64,000 nucleotides of DNA from Rhizophlyctis rosea (GCA_027596075.1 JADGJC010000005.1:186001-250000); one strand, 5' to 3'; positions 43,005 through 56,041 are shown, counted from the stretch's first letter. Program-made: numbers and translations. The notes: generated from the letters alone by a model not told the origin.

Positions 43005-44327
43005 ATGAATTCACCGACTGAAAACCAAAACCAGCCTGCACCACCGCGTCGACACACCTTCCCCCGCCTTCAATCGAGGACACTTGCGCACCGGATCGCT
43101 ACCGCTGTACGGTTGCGTGTTGACACGGAGGGTGGTAGGCGTGGTCTTACCCCCGTTTTGGGGTTGTCGCGGCAGAGCGAGTCGCCCAGCAATGGGTCAC
43201 CGAGTAGCACGAAGGGACGGAAGTGGAAGACGGTGGTTGTGGATGCGCTGAGGGAGGGCGTTGGGAGGAGGGGAATGACAGGTGGAATGGAGGGTGGGAG
43301 GGTGAAAGCGCAAGCAGTGGAAAGAATTGCGGAAGCTGCAGAGGGAGGAATCGTCGCACCCACTGTTCGTCGGCAGGTCATTACCTTGACTCCAAAACCG
43401 TCTATCCCGAAATCGACATCACGTGTCTTAACGGAATCAGCTCAACCAACACTTACAACACTCCCATCCGAACTTCTCATCTCCATCGCGGCCCATGCTG
43501 GATTTTGGGCTTCCCTAACACTCTCCATGACATCACGCCGCCTACACCACATTCTCTCAGACCGTGCTGCTTGGCGCGAAATAATCCGGCATCCGTCAAA
43601 GGAGGAAGATATCGTCAATGAGGTGACGATCACAACCAAAATTGGTGTTTATGACCACTTGCTCTTTGGTGTTTGGGATGGAGAGAAGGAAGAAGGAGAT
43701 GGAGGTGCAAAGGGGGAATGTCTATTCTTTACGCATCGCACATTCAATGACGAGTATGACTTCTTGGGGGGAGTCAGTTTTAAGCTTTTGGAAGGCGGAT
43801 TGGTCGAACCGTAAGTATTTTAGTTTGTCACCAACATACTCTGCAGCTTCAGTCGATTTAACTCATATTTTTCGAATATGACCAGATCATTCTTTGAACA
43901 CCGCGAACTACTCCCCTGCTACCGCTCCTCCCTCCAATCCCAAGTCCTCGCCGGCGCCCATCCACCAACAATCCACATCGGCCCCACTCTCCCAACACCC
44001 AATACACTCCCAACCCCCGACCCAATCGGCACATCCATAGACCACACCTGCCCATCCTGCACGCACTACACATCTCAGCAGATTCAGAAATCCGTGTTCG
44101 TATATAATACGGCGGAGACGGTTGATAGGGAGGGTGTGGATTGGACGTTTGAGCATGGGGATGGCCGAAGGAAGGTTAGAGTTAGGGTAGTGCCCTATAG
44201 GGGTGTTTTGGGATACGGATGTGATATGGAGTTGCCGCTGGTTACGCATAATGCTGTTAGTGTTGGGGGACGGGTTGTGAAGGGGAGGGCTAGGGAGGTT
44301 TTTGGTTTGCTGGGAGAGAGACGTTGA
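43005..44327 (+). CDS. F-box protein of unknown target
   Basis: Two exons split by one short intron (about 43811-43886) give roughly 415 residues. I start at MNSPTENQNQP, the first ATG. The first 150 residues are Arg/Ser/Gly-rich and probably disordered. The F-box follows: TLPSELLISIAAHAGFWASL, then SRRLHHILSDRAAWREII. Downstream come mixed strand-rich segments (VYDHLLFGVWDGE, CLFFTHRTFND, VSFKLLEGG). A C-P-S-C pair lies in exon 2. The domain order is that of an SCF substrate adaptor. The C-terminal recognition part does not match leucine-rich repeats, WD40 or Kelch. Confidence 0.72.
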
Positions 44328-45356
44328 TGTATTTTTATGGCTAGTGTATAACACAATTATGAGGGGCATTCGCCACGGAATGTGTAAAGACGTCATTGCA
44401 TGTTGCCTGGTTCCTCCATATGATTCCACTCCTTCCGGACATGATTTTAAGAAAGAGAGAATTGAGAGGTCCCCTTGCTATATTGATAGACCGGTCTATT
44501 GAGCTGAAACTGTACACAGGGAGGTTAAGCGTCAAATGGTCAGGGACCTTGGAGGTTTGCCGGACCAGGTTGTACGGAAGGCGGGCTACCGACAGAGAGG
44601 TCAGCTGCTACTTGTATGGAAGCGGCATTGAAGCCTATCTCCGCCAAGTGCCCTAATAGCGCGGTAATAACTCCGCAGGAGTGAGGTTAGGTTATGTCGG
44701 TGTGGTGAGAAAAAACTAAAAAATGGGGGGAACTGAACTTGGGGGAACACGGATGGTCAGTTCGCCCTTTGCAAAAAGACTAAGGTTTCGCGTTATTTCC
44801 TGATCGAGACATATTGACCAGCGCGTGACGTGTAAGCGGAGAACAGGCCGAGTCGGCCCTTTCGGCAAGAAGGCCGATTGTGGCGCATTCAATTGCAAGG
44901 TCGCACTGTGCAAGGTTGAACACTCGGAAGTTGGAACCAGCATCATGACACGCGCGGCGGTAGCGCAATTTGCAGAGTCAGGAAGAGGGTTGGGAAAAAC
45001 ACACTTTTTGCTAGGCGACGCGAAAGGGCCAACCCAGCAGCACCATCCTTCCCTTCCGTGTGTTGCGCCGGCCCTTCCAGAAGTAAAACCCCACCCGCCC
45101 CCCACTTCACCCACCGAGGGGGCTTGGATGTCCCGTTGTAAACAATCGCACAATCATATAAATATCCCAGTTGTCGTGTTCGTCCCCTGTTTCCCCTCAG
45201 TCCTGACCTTTTTATCCCCACCTCTACAGCGTAAGTTATTGTGCGGAAAGTGACATTGGCTCGCCGATGCATCTGTCAAAATTCAACCACCAGGGAAGCT
45301 AATTATCCACTTTTTGTGTTCATGTCAATCAGCAACCCCCACACATAACATCCATC
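44328..45356. other. Intergenic (1.0 kb), promoter of the GH43 gene
   Basis: A TATAAATA box is at 45157-45164. The 5' UTR region has a GTAAGT at 45232 and an AG at about 45331, so a leader intron is possible. No gene seen. Confidence 0.4.
45157..45164 (+). promoter_or_regulatory. TATA box of the GH43 gene
   Basis: TATAAATA lies 193 bases before the ATG at 45357, leaving room for a leader of about 160 bases, possibly with a UTR intron. Confidence 0.4.
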
Positions 45357-46331
45357 ATGGCCGCCAACGACCTTAAGCCCCTCATCACCCACCTCTACAC
45401 CGCCGACCCCTCCGCCCACGTCTTCAACGGCAAGCTCTACGTCTACCCTTCCCACGACAGGGAGACCGAGATCGAAGACAACGACAACGGTGACCAATAT
45501 GACATGAACGACTACCACGTCTTCTCCCTCAACGAAATCGATGGCGAAGTCACCGACCACGGCGTCGCCCTCCACGCCAAAGACATCCCCTGGGTCAGCA
45601 AACAACTCTGGGCCCCTGACGCAGCTGAAAAGAACGGCAAATACTACCTCTACTTTCCCGCCCGTGACAAGGATGGCATCTTCCGCATCGGTGTCGCCGT
45701 CGGTGACAAACCCGAAGGCCCCTTCACACCCGAACCCGAGCCCATCAAGGGATCCTACTCCATCGACCCCGCCTCCTTCGTCGACACCGACGGCCAAGCC
45801 TACCTTTACTTCGGCGGTATCTGGGGTGGCCAACTCCAATGCTGGCGGTCAGGCAAATGGAACGGCGACGACTACAAAACCATGGAAAACACCGAAGGTG
45901 ATGCCCTCCAACCCCGCGTCGCCAAACTCACCGCCGACATGAAGGAATTCGACGGACCCATCCACCAACTCGCCATCCTCGATGAAGAGGGTCACCCCCT
46001 CAAGGCCGCCGACCATGACCGTCGGTTCTTCGAAGCTGCCTGGATGCACAAGTACAACGGCAAGTACTACTTCTCCTACTCTACTGGTGACTCCCACTAC
46101 CTCTGCTACGCTATCGGTGACCACCCCTTGGGCCCCTTCACCTACGCCGGCCGTATCCTTGAGCCCGTCGTTGGGTGGACTACTCACCACTCTATTGCTG
46201 AGTTCAAGGGCAAGTGGTACTTGTTCCACCACGATGCGTCTTTGTCTAAGGGTGTCAACCACTTGCGTTGCGTGAAGGTCCGTGAGATCTTCTACGACAA
46301 GCACGGCAAGATCACTCTTACTCCTCAGTAA
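45357..46331 (+). CDS. Family 43 glycoside hydrolase, intracellular (xylosidase/arabinofuranosidase-like)
   Basis: A single intronless frame of 324 residues without signal peptide. GH43 five-blade motifs are clear. The catalytic base Asp is in LYTADPSAHVFNGKLYVYPS, the pKa-modulating Asp in GSYSIDPASFVDTDG, and the general-acid Glu in RRFFEAAWMHKYNGKYYFSY. Further words (QLWAPDAAEKNGKYYLYFP, YFGGIWGGQLQ) are those of the bacterial-type GH43 branch acting on xylo- or arabino-oligosaccharides. Codons end almost always in C or G, more so than in neighbouring genes, suggesting high expression. Cytosolic location implies that imported oligosaccharides are its substrates. Absence of introns and bacterial-like sequence raise the possibility of transfer. 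Confidence 0.9.
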   Translation: MAANDLKPLITHLYTADPSAHVFNGKLYVYPSHDRETEIEDNDNGDQYDMNDYHVFSLNEIDGEVTDHGVALHAKDIPWVSKQLWAPDAAEKNGKYYLYFPARDKDGIFRIGVAVGDKPEGPFTPEPEPIKGSYSIDPASFVDTDGQAYLYFGGIWGGQLQCWRSGKWNGDDYKTMENTEGDALQPRVAKLTADMKEFDGPIHQLAILDEEGHPLKAADHDRRFFEAAWMHKYNGKYYFSYSTGDSHYLCYAIGDHPLGPFTYAGRILEPVVGWTTHHSIAEFKGKWYLFHHDASLSKGVNHLRCVKVREIFYDKHGKITLTPQ

Positions 46332-46816
46332 ACGGATGTGGGGAAGGGAGGGGACGGAGTGTTGTGGGAACTGTTGGGGCCGGAAGGGATGGATTGTATC
46401 ATAGTTGTATGCGTGTGCTCTAGTGTCTAGTTTTCTGCGGGCCAGTAGGTAGGGGTTAGAGCCTAGATAACAACGGCCGCGACTCATATATAGCGAAGGA
46501 AGAATTATTACGTAGAAGTAGTGGCTCGACTTTGTATTCGAAAGTTTCGATAAATAGATAAATTTGAAACCCAGCCTGTTGCGCGAAGAGACCATGTTTG
46601 TGATTGAGGTTAGGTAACGTTGGCACACTGAACCTGTGAAACCACAACAGGCTCGAATTGTTGTCACATCGAAGACATGCTTACTCATGATCATACACAT
46701 AACAAATCGACTTCAAATATTTACAGAATTCCACCTATCAACCCCCCAACCTTTCCCGCACAACATGACCCACATTCCCGTCACCTCATTCAATGAAATC
46801 AAAACTCATCCCTCAA
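46332..46816. other. Convergent 3' intergenic region
   Basis: Between the stops of the GH43 and TMEM107 genes. No feature recognised. Confidence 0.35.
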
Positions 46817-47652
46817 TCAATACTGGTTAACATTCAACACCAACACTTTGACAATCAGTAGCGTTTCTACCAATGCCGGAATACCGCTGTAAAAGACAGG
46901 AAAACCCGCATCAGTAATGTTGGTCTCAACCCAAGATCTCCGAGAAAATGTCAGCGTAGCCTATCCCATCATCAACAATCACCAAACGTACTTGCAAAAC
47001 CCAAAAATATACCAATAAGTAACGTAATGCCATGCTTCGGAGATGAAGAACGCTAGACAGATTGTTGCGATGGTGTGTGCGATTACGTCTGTTTTTGGGA
47101 CGAGGTTACCCTATGTTGATCGGTTCGAGAGTAAAGTCGTTGCGAAGGTTTACTCACATAAAGTCCCAGCACCCCTATTGAACATCGTCACGCCGAAACA
47201 GAGTCCAAACATCTCGATAGCTAGACACACCCATGAGAGGGCTATTGCTGCTGATAGGCTGGTGGTTTTGGATGGAACGAGGGGAAGTGAGAGTGAGTGG
47301 CTCGTGAGTTTTCTTCATATAGAGGCGAGATAGGTTATGACTAGGATTTTGGAAACAGTCTACGTACGATCGGTTGTAAAGCGCGTAATTTGATAGATCT
47401 GTTAGTGGGAGCGATGCGAGGATGTTGCCGTGCTGGGTGTGCGATGGAGTTGGGGATGTGAGCTCAGTGTATGTGACTGCCGCTTGTTTCAATAGCATGC
47501 CATGCTTCCATTCATTTTCTGCTGTCTTTACAGCTTTGCTATGAAGATTTGGGGCTCACCTTTGTGTGGTATGCGACGATGGTGGCGATAAGGTGGGCGA
47601 GTGTTGTGATGAAGCGGGCGGGGATGAGTGTTGATGCTGTTGTTTGACCCAT
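46817..47652 (-). CDS. Ciliary transition-zone protein TMEM107
   Basis: Five exons (47652-47560, 47525-47368, 47258-47158, 47088-46992, 46886-46817) join in phase to 172 residues with four hydrophobic segments, as in the family. The start MGQTTASTLIPARFITTLAH parallels MGRVSGLVPSRFLTLLAH of animals. NILASLPLTDLSNY occupies the loop position of CLPLTFTPEEY. GLCFGVTMFNRGAGTLYVIAH matches the third-helix region. WHYVTYWYIFGFCNGIPALVE matches the hallmark TYWYIFVFCSALPAVTE. TMEM107 localises to the transition zone with the MKS module. The second intron's acceptor (TAAAG) is weaker than the others, but the resulting protein alignment is coherent. Confidence 0.85.
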
Positions 47653-47991
47653 TTGGTTGTCTTTCTGGCGGCTTTTGTGAAGGTTAACGTGATTGAGCGT
47701 CTTAACAGGGACGGACTTGTAAAATCTCCTGAGCTTTGGTAGTATGGGACTGCAATGATAGCGGACAGGGGAGGAGGAGAGAAAACAAAACGCACAGCTC
47801 TCGTCTGTGCCATCCTTGCCCCCATCATGTAAGCCAATGCTAAGCCACTTTGGACCCTGACTCGTGTCCTGTCCCAAGTGCCAAATTATTTCCTCCAACA
47901 CCTGTCCTTTCCATAGTTCCTATCCCCTCCATACCACACCTCCACACGACAGAACCGCCTTTTAGTAATCTCAAAGAGAAAATAGTCAAAC
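47653..47991. other. Divergent promoter region
   Basis: Between the divergent TMEM107 (minus) and unknown coiled-coil (plus) genes. Frames continuing upstream of the TMEM107 ATG are unlike the family. No site identified. Confidence 0.35.
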
Positions 47992-48989
47992 ATGGCGGAG
48001 AAAGTGGAATTGGAAGACATCATGGCTCGGACAGTTTTCTTTATGGCCAAGTCCAATATGAGGTACGTTGAGGAGTATCACTTTCAAAGAGAACTTTACT
48101 CACGATTGGGATTTGCGGCTACCTCCTATACCATCAAACATAACTCTTGCCTTCACATCTCGCCCTACCACAATACCTTTCCCCCTCCCATCACATCACA
48201 TACTCTCTCACCAAATCTCACTCCGCATCCCACCAACCCACCGTCTCCGCAACAACCAACAACTCGAACCCAGCTGGCAAATCTGGAAGGAAACCGAACC
48301 AGAACTCTTCTGGTTCTTCGAGCGCGGGTTCCGAGCCAACAAGTGTTCCGTCCGTCTCACCGGGGACGAGAAGACATATTTGGTCGAATTGGAAGTACCG
48401 AATGACCAGGTTGGGAAGCTGGAGAAGGGGATCAAGGACGGTGGGCTGGCGACGGAGATTGATAAGATGCATGGGTTGGATCCTAGTTTGAGTCGGAGGG
48501 ATGTGAGTATGCGTTGTTTGGGGGGTGTGGTGTGGTGTGTGTTGTGTTAAGAGTCGAGGGGGCGAAGGGGGTTCGGTTTCATCAGGAGAAAAGCGGACAC
48601 AAGCACATCTAACAAAAACGACTTGCAGGTAAAAATAACAAAATTCTCCGTAACAATGGCCCCACAACAACCCCAAAACCAAGAAGCCCGAAACACGATC
48701 GAACAACTCGAGGAACGATTACTAGATCTAGAACTTAAGGAACGTGCACGGTCAATTGATCTGCGAGGTACCGTTTCCCTTTGCCCTTCCCATCTCACTC
48801 ACGCCATTCTCCCTAACCCTAAAACTTAAAATTCCACAAACACCAGTGGTAATGGAACGCCTTCAAGTCTTCCAAGTTGACATCTACAAACGCCTCGAAG
48901 GCATGGAGAAAAAGGTCGACGAGACGCTGGCGTCTTTGTCGGTCAAGTGCGATAAGATGGAGAAGTTGGTGAATAGATATAAGAAGTGA
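47992..48989 (+). CDS. Unrecognised coiled-coil protein
   Basis: The start MAEKVELEDIMARTVFFMAK is followed by a probable large intron (from GTACGT at 48063 to CCCAG near 48270). A well-supported frame then reads SWQIWKETEPELFWFFERGF, RLTGDEKTYLVELEVPNDQV and MHGLDPSLSRRD up to 48499. Two more exons carry APQQPQNQEARNTIEQLEER and, at the end, VVMERLQVFQVDIYKRLEGM to the stop at 48989, both heptad-rich. The extent of the first intron is uncertain, because an alternative frame stays open across it. I do not recognise the family. It is a small, likely oligomeric protein, divergent from TMEM107, and co-expression with it is conceivable but unproven. Confidence 0.5.
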
Positions 48990-49295
48990 AGTTTCCCCCC
49001 GATTTGTTTGCTTATTGGCACCCATGTCAGCCGAGAGTAATATAGGAGAAGGTCTCGAGATGTCCAATGTGTGGTGAGGTGGGATTGGAGTGCCTCGGGG
49101 TTGCAGGTTTTGAACCCTGGTGTATGGTGGGGGAATGTCGAGATAAGATGGACGTATTCATTACCCCTCCACTCCAAAACGCCCATACCAATACCACGGT
49201 GCATATCTTTAGCCACATGGGAAACACATCTATGTAAATAACAGACATATCATACAAAAATAAGAAACACAAGCCCCATCCCCCAATCGACCTCC

Positions 49296-50756
49296 TCACA
49301 CCATCTTGTGCAATCTCTCGGCAATCGCCAACTGCGTTCTCGTCAAATTCGCCAAATACACTACCATCAACAAATCCTGCAAGTGCGTGTTGAACATCTT
49401 CTCGAACTCGCCGGCGTCGATGCGGGGGATGGAGGAGACGGTGTCCATGAGGAAACGGCCGATGGCGTTGGAGGATTTTTGGGATTTGGACTGCAACATG
49501 GGGAAGGTATGAGATGGTTTTCTGGAAGCGCGAAGACGAGGTAATGCTACCATCACGTAAGGGTACACTTACCAAAACGCTGTCGACGTAGTTGCTGACG
49601 TTTTCTAGCATGTCCTGGACTTGGAGGATGGAACGCTCGAGGTTGTCCATGTCAGAAAGGATGGTGGCGGACTTGTCGGGTGTGTCTTTTGCCATGGCGA
49701 TCACGTCCACTGATTTGGTGGAATGGTGGTGTCAGCATACATATGCTCAATCTTTGAGCCCCCAAGCCGATTCGAATTTTGTACGCAAAACTCACATCCG
49801 CTCCTCTCAGCGTCAAAGTACTTCACGTCGCACGGGATCTGCAAGAACATGCTGCCATGATGCTCAGAGCCGGGAACACCGACTGGAGAGCTGCCAAAAT
49901 CACAAAAATCACATCAGCTACCGTCGTCCACGAACGCAACCTCTTCCCATGAAAGCTCAGCACGAATCACACACCTCACGAAAGCGCGCGAGGCCATCTT
50001 ATCGTTTGACAAGCTGGTGTCGACAAGCAAGTGGACGGGCTGGAAGGGGACGGTCTCGTTGGCGAAAAATTCGTGGATCCATACAGAGTTGGCGGTGATT
50101 TCGGTGCCGGTGGAGTACCATCCGACGATTGTCTCCTTAGAGTTGACGCGCTGGTGGAGGCTGTACATTTGGCTGAGGTATTCGGGGTCCACTGTGACCT
50201 GTTTAGATCACGGGGATTAGCATGACTTGAAGGCAGAATTTCGACCATTCACTGCACATGCTTCTTCCCTCGCCTCCTCCCTCCCGATCCCCACTTCCCC
50301 ATGATTCAATGGGCGCTTCGCGCCATTATATCCGCTCCGCACACCCAGCTTCGCAAACTATGCTGGCGCTCCGCACCTCCAACTTGTGCGCTACGCGCAC
50401 CAGCGCAGCTTGGCTTCGCCAATAAGAAGGGCGCTCTGCGCCATTCTGAGCGCTCCACTTTCCCACCACCAACTCGCAACAATACCAACCTGATCGCCCC
50501 CCTCATTATGACTCAACGGAAAACTGTTCCTAATCTCAACTTCAGATCCATCCTCACTCCTGACACCGAGAAGCGCACCAATGACTCTGTCCTGGGTGTC
50601 TGGTCTGCGGAGAAAGTGATCTAGGACGGAGAATAGGACCACTGGGCCGACGGAGACTGAGAATGCCTGGGATGCTGCTGCGGGGTGGGAGGATGTTGGG
50701 TGGGGGATTGAGGAGGGGGAGAATTGGAGGTGGAGGAAGGAGGATGTTGCTGCCAT
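49296..50756 (-). CDS. Translation initiation factor eIF3 subunit f
   Basis: Read from ATG 50756 (MAATSSFLHLQF) to TGA 49296 in five or more exons. The first exon (50756-50490) holds the MPN start: VGPVVLFSVLDHFLRR, then RVIGALLGVRSEDG and NSFPLSHNE. The second exon (from 50198) reads VTVDPEYLSQMYSLHQRVNS, then IVGWYSTGTEITANSVWIHE and LLVDTSLSND. The C-terminal helices include MDNLERSILQVQDMLENVSN and FLMDTVSSIPRIDAGEFEKM. eIF3f has an MPN fold without the metal-binding JAMM residues, as seen here, and belongs to the eIF3 octameric core. The 291-base first intron (50489-50199), long for this locus, contains a cluster of small hairpins. Confidence 0.92.
50310..50455. repeat. Cluster of GC-rich mini-hairpins inside the first eIF3f intron
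   Basis: Short perfect stems with mostly 3-base loops are packed together: GGCGC-TTC-GCGCC (50313-50325), GTGCGC-TAC-GCGCAC (50386-50400), TTGGC-TTC-GCCAA (about 50410-50422), GGCGC-TCT-GCGCC (about 50430-50442). CCAGC pairs with GCTGG at 50345-50366 with a longer loop. The same style recurs at 51993-52152 and 55404-55640. Confidence 0.6.
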
Positions 50757-51105
50757 GGTTGTGGTGGTCGGGTTGTGTGAGTAGAGTGGGTAGGTGTTGG
50801 GTGCGTGGGAATGCGGATGGAGGTGAGAATTGCGTCCAAAGCTATTTTGGGGTGCTGGGTTGAAATGTGGGCAAAAACAAGTTTGAGGTCCAGTGAGCGA
50901 GTGTGTCACGATGACTGGATTGAGGCTGAGCAGAATGAGATCAGCATATTATATAGGTAGCTAATTAGAATTGGCAACACGTGTGCGCTCACGTGAAATT
51001 GATCTTGTCCTAAAAAGGCAGGAGCACCCTCGCGTTCCGACTGTGATCAACCACCTCATGTCTCTTCTAATCTAGATTTCGGCCACAACTCCGTGACTTT
51101 CCGGA

Positions 51106-51577
51106 CAGATGGTACGCGTTTTGCTAGTAAATTCACACCAAAAGTGCGACTATTGAATGTATTTTGCTATTAGCTGCTAGCTTACTCGCTGCTCTTCCTT
51201 CAGCATTAAGTGTATTTGCTTTGTCACTCATTTCAGGTGCTGCTCGCTGATTTTCATAGTTCTGCGGTGCGTCTTCATTGGAATCAATGTATCGGAGTGC
51301 AAAGCGGTCACTGTGCCGCCACTGGCTTGTGGCACTCCTTGTCATGGCACAGAGACGCGCCACAGCGGGACAGCAACTGGGTAAACTTCTATTGTTCATT
51401 GTGACAAAACGAAGCTGTTCCCAAGTGAAATATTCACACCACAGCATGTACCATATGTTCTGAGCATGACTTGTCTCTTTGTGGAACGAAATTTCACGTA
51501 AGATGGAAGTTATGTGGGGAACCAGTGCTATTGTTGATGTTTTGGTGAAATTTACTAGCAAACCCTGGTCCCATCTG
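51106..51577. mobile_element. Candidate MITE / small inverted-repeat transposon, 472 bp
   Basis: The ends are inverted repeats of about 38 bases starting CAGATGG. They share TTTGCTAGTAAATT then CACCAAAA with a few substitutions and one-base indels (left 51106-51143, right 51577-51540). A minus-strand open frame of 142 codons (51561-51133) fills the interior but has no transposase motif that I recognise. No clear target-site duplication is visible. Length, terminal repeats and intergenic position fit a non-autonomous DNA element. Confidence 0.55.
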
Positions 51578-51992
51578 CGTAGGAATCACCGGAGTTGGCT
51601 TCCATCACACCGCTTGCCCGATTTAGAAGAATCGCTTTGAGTTAACGACTTCACTTTCGGGTGGCTTGGAAACGTGGCGGATCGCCGATCCAAGAAGCAT
51701 GTGAGCAACGGGAACCTGATTCTTGTTCCCTTTCCCCATTTCTTCACACTAGATCTACTCCATCGCCCATTTTCACCCAATTCACGATTCTCACACGGTC
51801 CACGATATCCACGGCGACACGGAAGCAACACCAATACCAACACATACTCACCGGAGGACTACGACTCGACTTCACGACTTCACATTTTCGGTCGGATACC
51901 CCGACTTCACCATGCGACTTCGACACATGCTCCACTTCACACGGTTCACTGGACTTGGTCCTTTCCGGGTTCGAACCCCGGGTGTACCAGTA

Positions 51993-52152
51993 GAGCCCTT
52001 CGGGGCTCGGAGGTGGACTGGACTTCCAGTCCGCCTTGGTTGGTCTAAGGGTTTGTGGGTCTGAGGGACAGTCGGTCTGAGGGATACAGATGCACTCCGG
52101 TGCGTCTTGGTTGGTCTGAGGGCTCGGTTGGGTCTGAGGGGCACTTCGGTGC
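51993..52152. repeat. Cluster of tetraloop-type mini-hairpins
   Basis: GAGCCC-TTCG-GGGCTC (51993-52008), GGACTGGA-CT-TCCAGTCC (52015-52032), GCAC-TCCG-GTGC (52092-52103) and GCAC-TTCG-GTGC (52141-52152). Loops of the UUCG/UCCG type are very stable in RNA, hinting that the structure acts in a transcript. Confidence 0.55.
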
Positions 52153-52176
52153 ACATAGGTTGGTCTGAGGGATACG
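52040..52176. repeat. Interspersed GGTCTGAGGG repeats
   Basis: The decamer GGTCTGAGGG occurs five times exactly and once as GGTCTAAGGG within about 140 bases, often preceded by TTGGTT. Spacing is irregular, and hairpins lie between copies. Confidence 0.6.
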
Positions 52177-52540
52177 ATGGCTTGGGCAACCATCAGATTG
52201 GGCTTCTGAGGGCATGCACAGATGAAAGTCGACCGGCTGAAGGCAGTCCACCATTACGTGTTGGGTTCAGAGGGCATTGCAAGTTTATCGGACTGCCGGA
52301 AAGCTGGTTGGCGATCGCGGCGCTTTTTGTCCCGCACACCAAAGCCTTTTAATTGGCGAACTGGATCGTGGCTGGATACCACTTCAACATCCCTTCGCAG
52401 GACAGCAAGTGGGAGTCTTTTGACTTTTGTCCTTCGTTGACTCCCAACGGTGGCCCGCTGGCGGGATTGACCACTTTTTTTTTGTTTCTCTTTTCTTTCT
52501 TTTTTTTATTTAGAGGACGTGGAGTCGACTGCTTCGGTGA

Positions 52541-53141
52541 TAAGAGGCGAAACTTCTAAGCGGGGGTCTGAAGTGCCGCTGGGTGAGTTTCACTGTCGTT
52601 TCTTCCTTTCGATCAATCGACTTACTCGTCGATCATCGCAGACTACCCTACCTCGGACAAGGCACATGCGGAAGGGACTCAAGGCTGGGAGGTTATCATC
52701 CGCGGGGATTCGAAGTGCCGCTAGGTACGTTTCCGTCCGCTTCCATCTTCTTATGCAAGACTAATCACCTTCGCTCAGACTACCCCACCCCAAAGGCACA
52801 GGCGGGAAAGGGGCTACCGGGTTGGGAGGGTTGTTTTCCGCGGGGACGTGAAGTGCCGTTAGGTATGTTCGCGCTTCCCTTCATCCCCAAATGCAATGTA
52901 CTGACATCAACATGACAGATTACCTTACCTCGATCAAGGCACATGCGGACGGGCGAGTTGGGAGGAGGGAATAACGACCAGCGGGTCAGTGATGTGCCCC
53001 AAGGTGTGATATCAAGTGCATCGTTTCGTCGCGTTTACCTATCCAACTGACATAAGCTCCACGTTCTAGGTTACAACATACCCAACCGCAGGCACAATCA
53101 TAGTAGGATGAAGTCCAGTGGTGACTGTAGTGCGTCAAGGT
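52541..53141 (+). repeat. Tandem exon-like modules flanked by AG...GT
   Basis: Related units of about 75-85 bases lie at 52641-52723, 52778-52862, 52918-53003 and 53069-53140, with a partial one ending near 52582. Units begin (A/T)TTAC/ACTACC..ACC and several end GAAGTGCCG(C/T)T. Each is preceded by a pyrimidine-rich AG and followed by GTACGT, GTATGT, GTGTGA or GTTTGT, exactly like exons. Reading frames differ between copies (unit 2 is open, while units 1 and 3 hit stops in the same frame). This looks like a duplicated exon array that is non-coding or decayed. Confidence 0.5.
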
Positions 53142-53879
53142 TTGTCTCCTCCCTCCATTCTCCATCTCAGCAATAAAAACTGACTTTCCCTTGCATAACC
53201 AGGTGTCCGTCCTATTGAAGTCCCAAGACCCTTCCGACAGAGTTCGCACCTGACCCCGCGGCTCCGGAAGAAAGACAGAAAACCCAAGAGCACCCCGTGG
53301 CCTAGAATGCGACCCCCTTTTTGCGGGGCGAAGTCATAACGACTTGTTCTATTGCAGGGAATGATGCTGAGCCCCAGCTTCTTCCACCTAGGCGTCCTGC
53401 ATGAAGGCGGGCACACCAGAAATGGTGTAACGCTGGGAGATCGTGTCTCCACCTTGTGGAAGGGGTGTGTTACGATTCTGTTCCTGACTCGACTTCTACA
53501 CCGACAAGACGGACAGTGCACCAGGAGAGGACTTCATACCTACGAGAAACGTCGCACGTCGTGGACTATCCCTACAAGACCGAATATCCCTACAAGACCA
53601 AACATACCCCGTGGGCCTTGATGCACCGCCGCCTCCTCGTTGGCAAGGCCTGGAAACAAGGAATCTAAATACCGGGTGTGTCCCACCTGGTGAGGTTCCT
53701 TGGCTAGGAGTGGTGCGAATTTTGTATATGATTTGATGTAATAAAGACGTTATTGTGATACTGCTATCGACTTTCTGTTATCCTTTCCTCAAATGACTTC
53801 GTGCCTGCTGTTTAAAACAACCCCCCATCCACAAAAATGTTCCTTGTTGTACATATTCTATTACAAAACAACCCCCCCT

Positions 53880-56041
<2,162 letters not shown>

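Larger units (their letters stand above)
50757..53879. other. 3.1-kb repeat-rich region without a clear gene
   Basis: Contains, in order, the upstream region of eIF3f, a 472-bp inverted-repeat element (51106-51577), and a tRNA-like T-arm CCGGG-TTCGAAC-CCCGG at about 51965-51981 without a matching acceptor strand. Then come mini-hairpins (51993-52152), GGTCTGAGGG repeats (52040-52176) and exon-like modules (52541-53141). A doubled TATCCCTACAAGACC word is at about 53573-53603. An AATAAAG at about 53740 could end a transcript through the modules. No protein family is recognisable. Confidence 0.5.

Noticed and set aside
51133..51561. A transposase gene in the inverted-repeat element
   Set aside because: The 142-codon frame shows no DDE, tyrosine recombinase or zinc-finger motif that I can identify.
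51965..51990. A complete tRNA gene on the plus strand
   Set aside because: The T-arm CCGGG-TTCGAAC-CCCGG is present, but the expected GGTACAC-like partner strand is missing in the preceding 100 bases.
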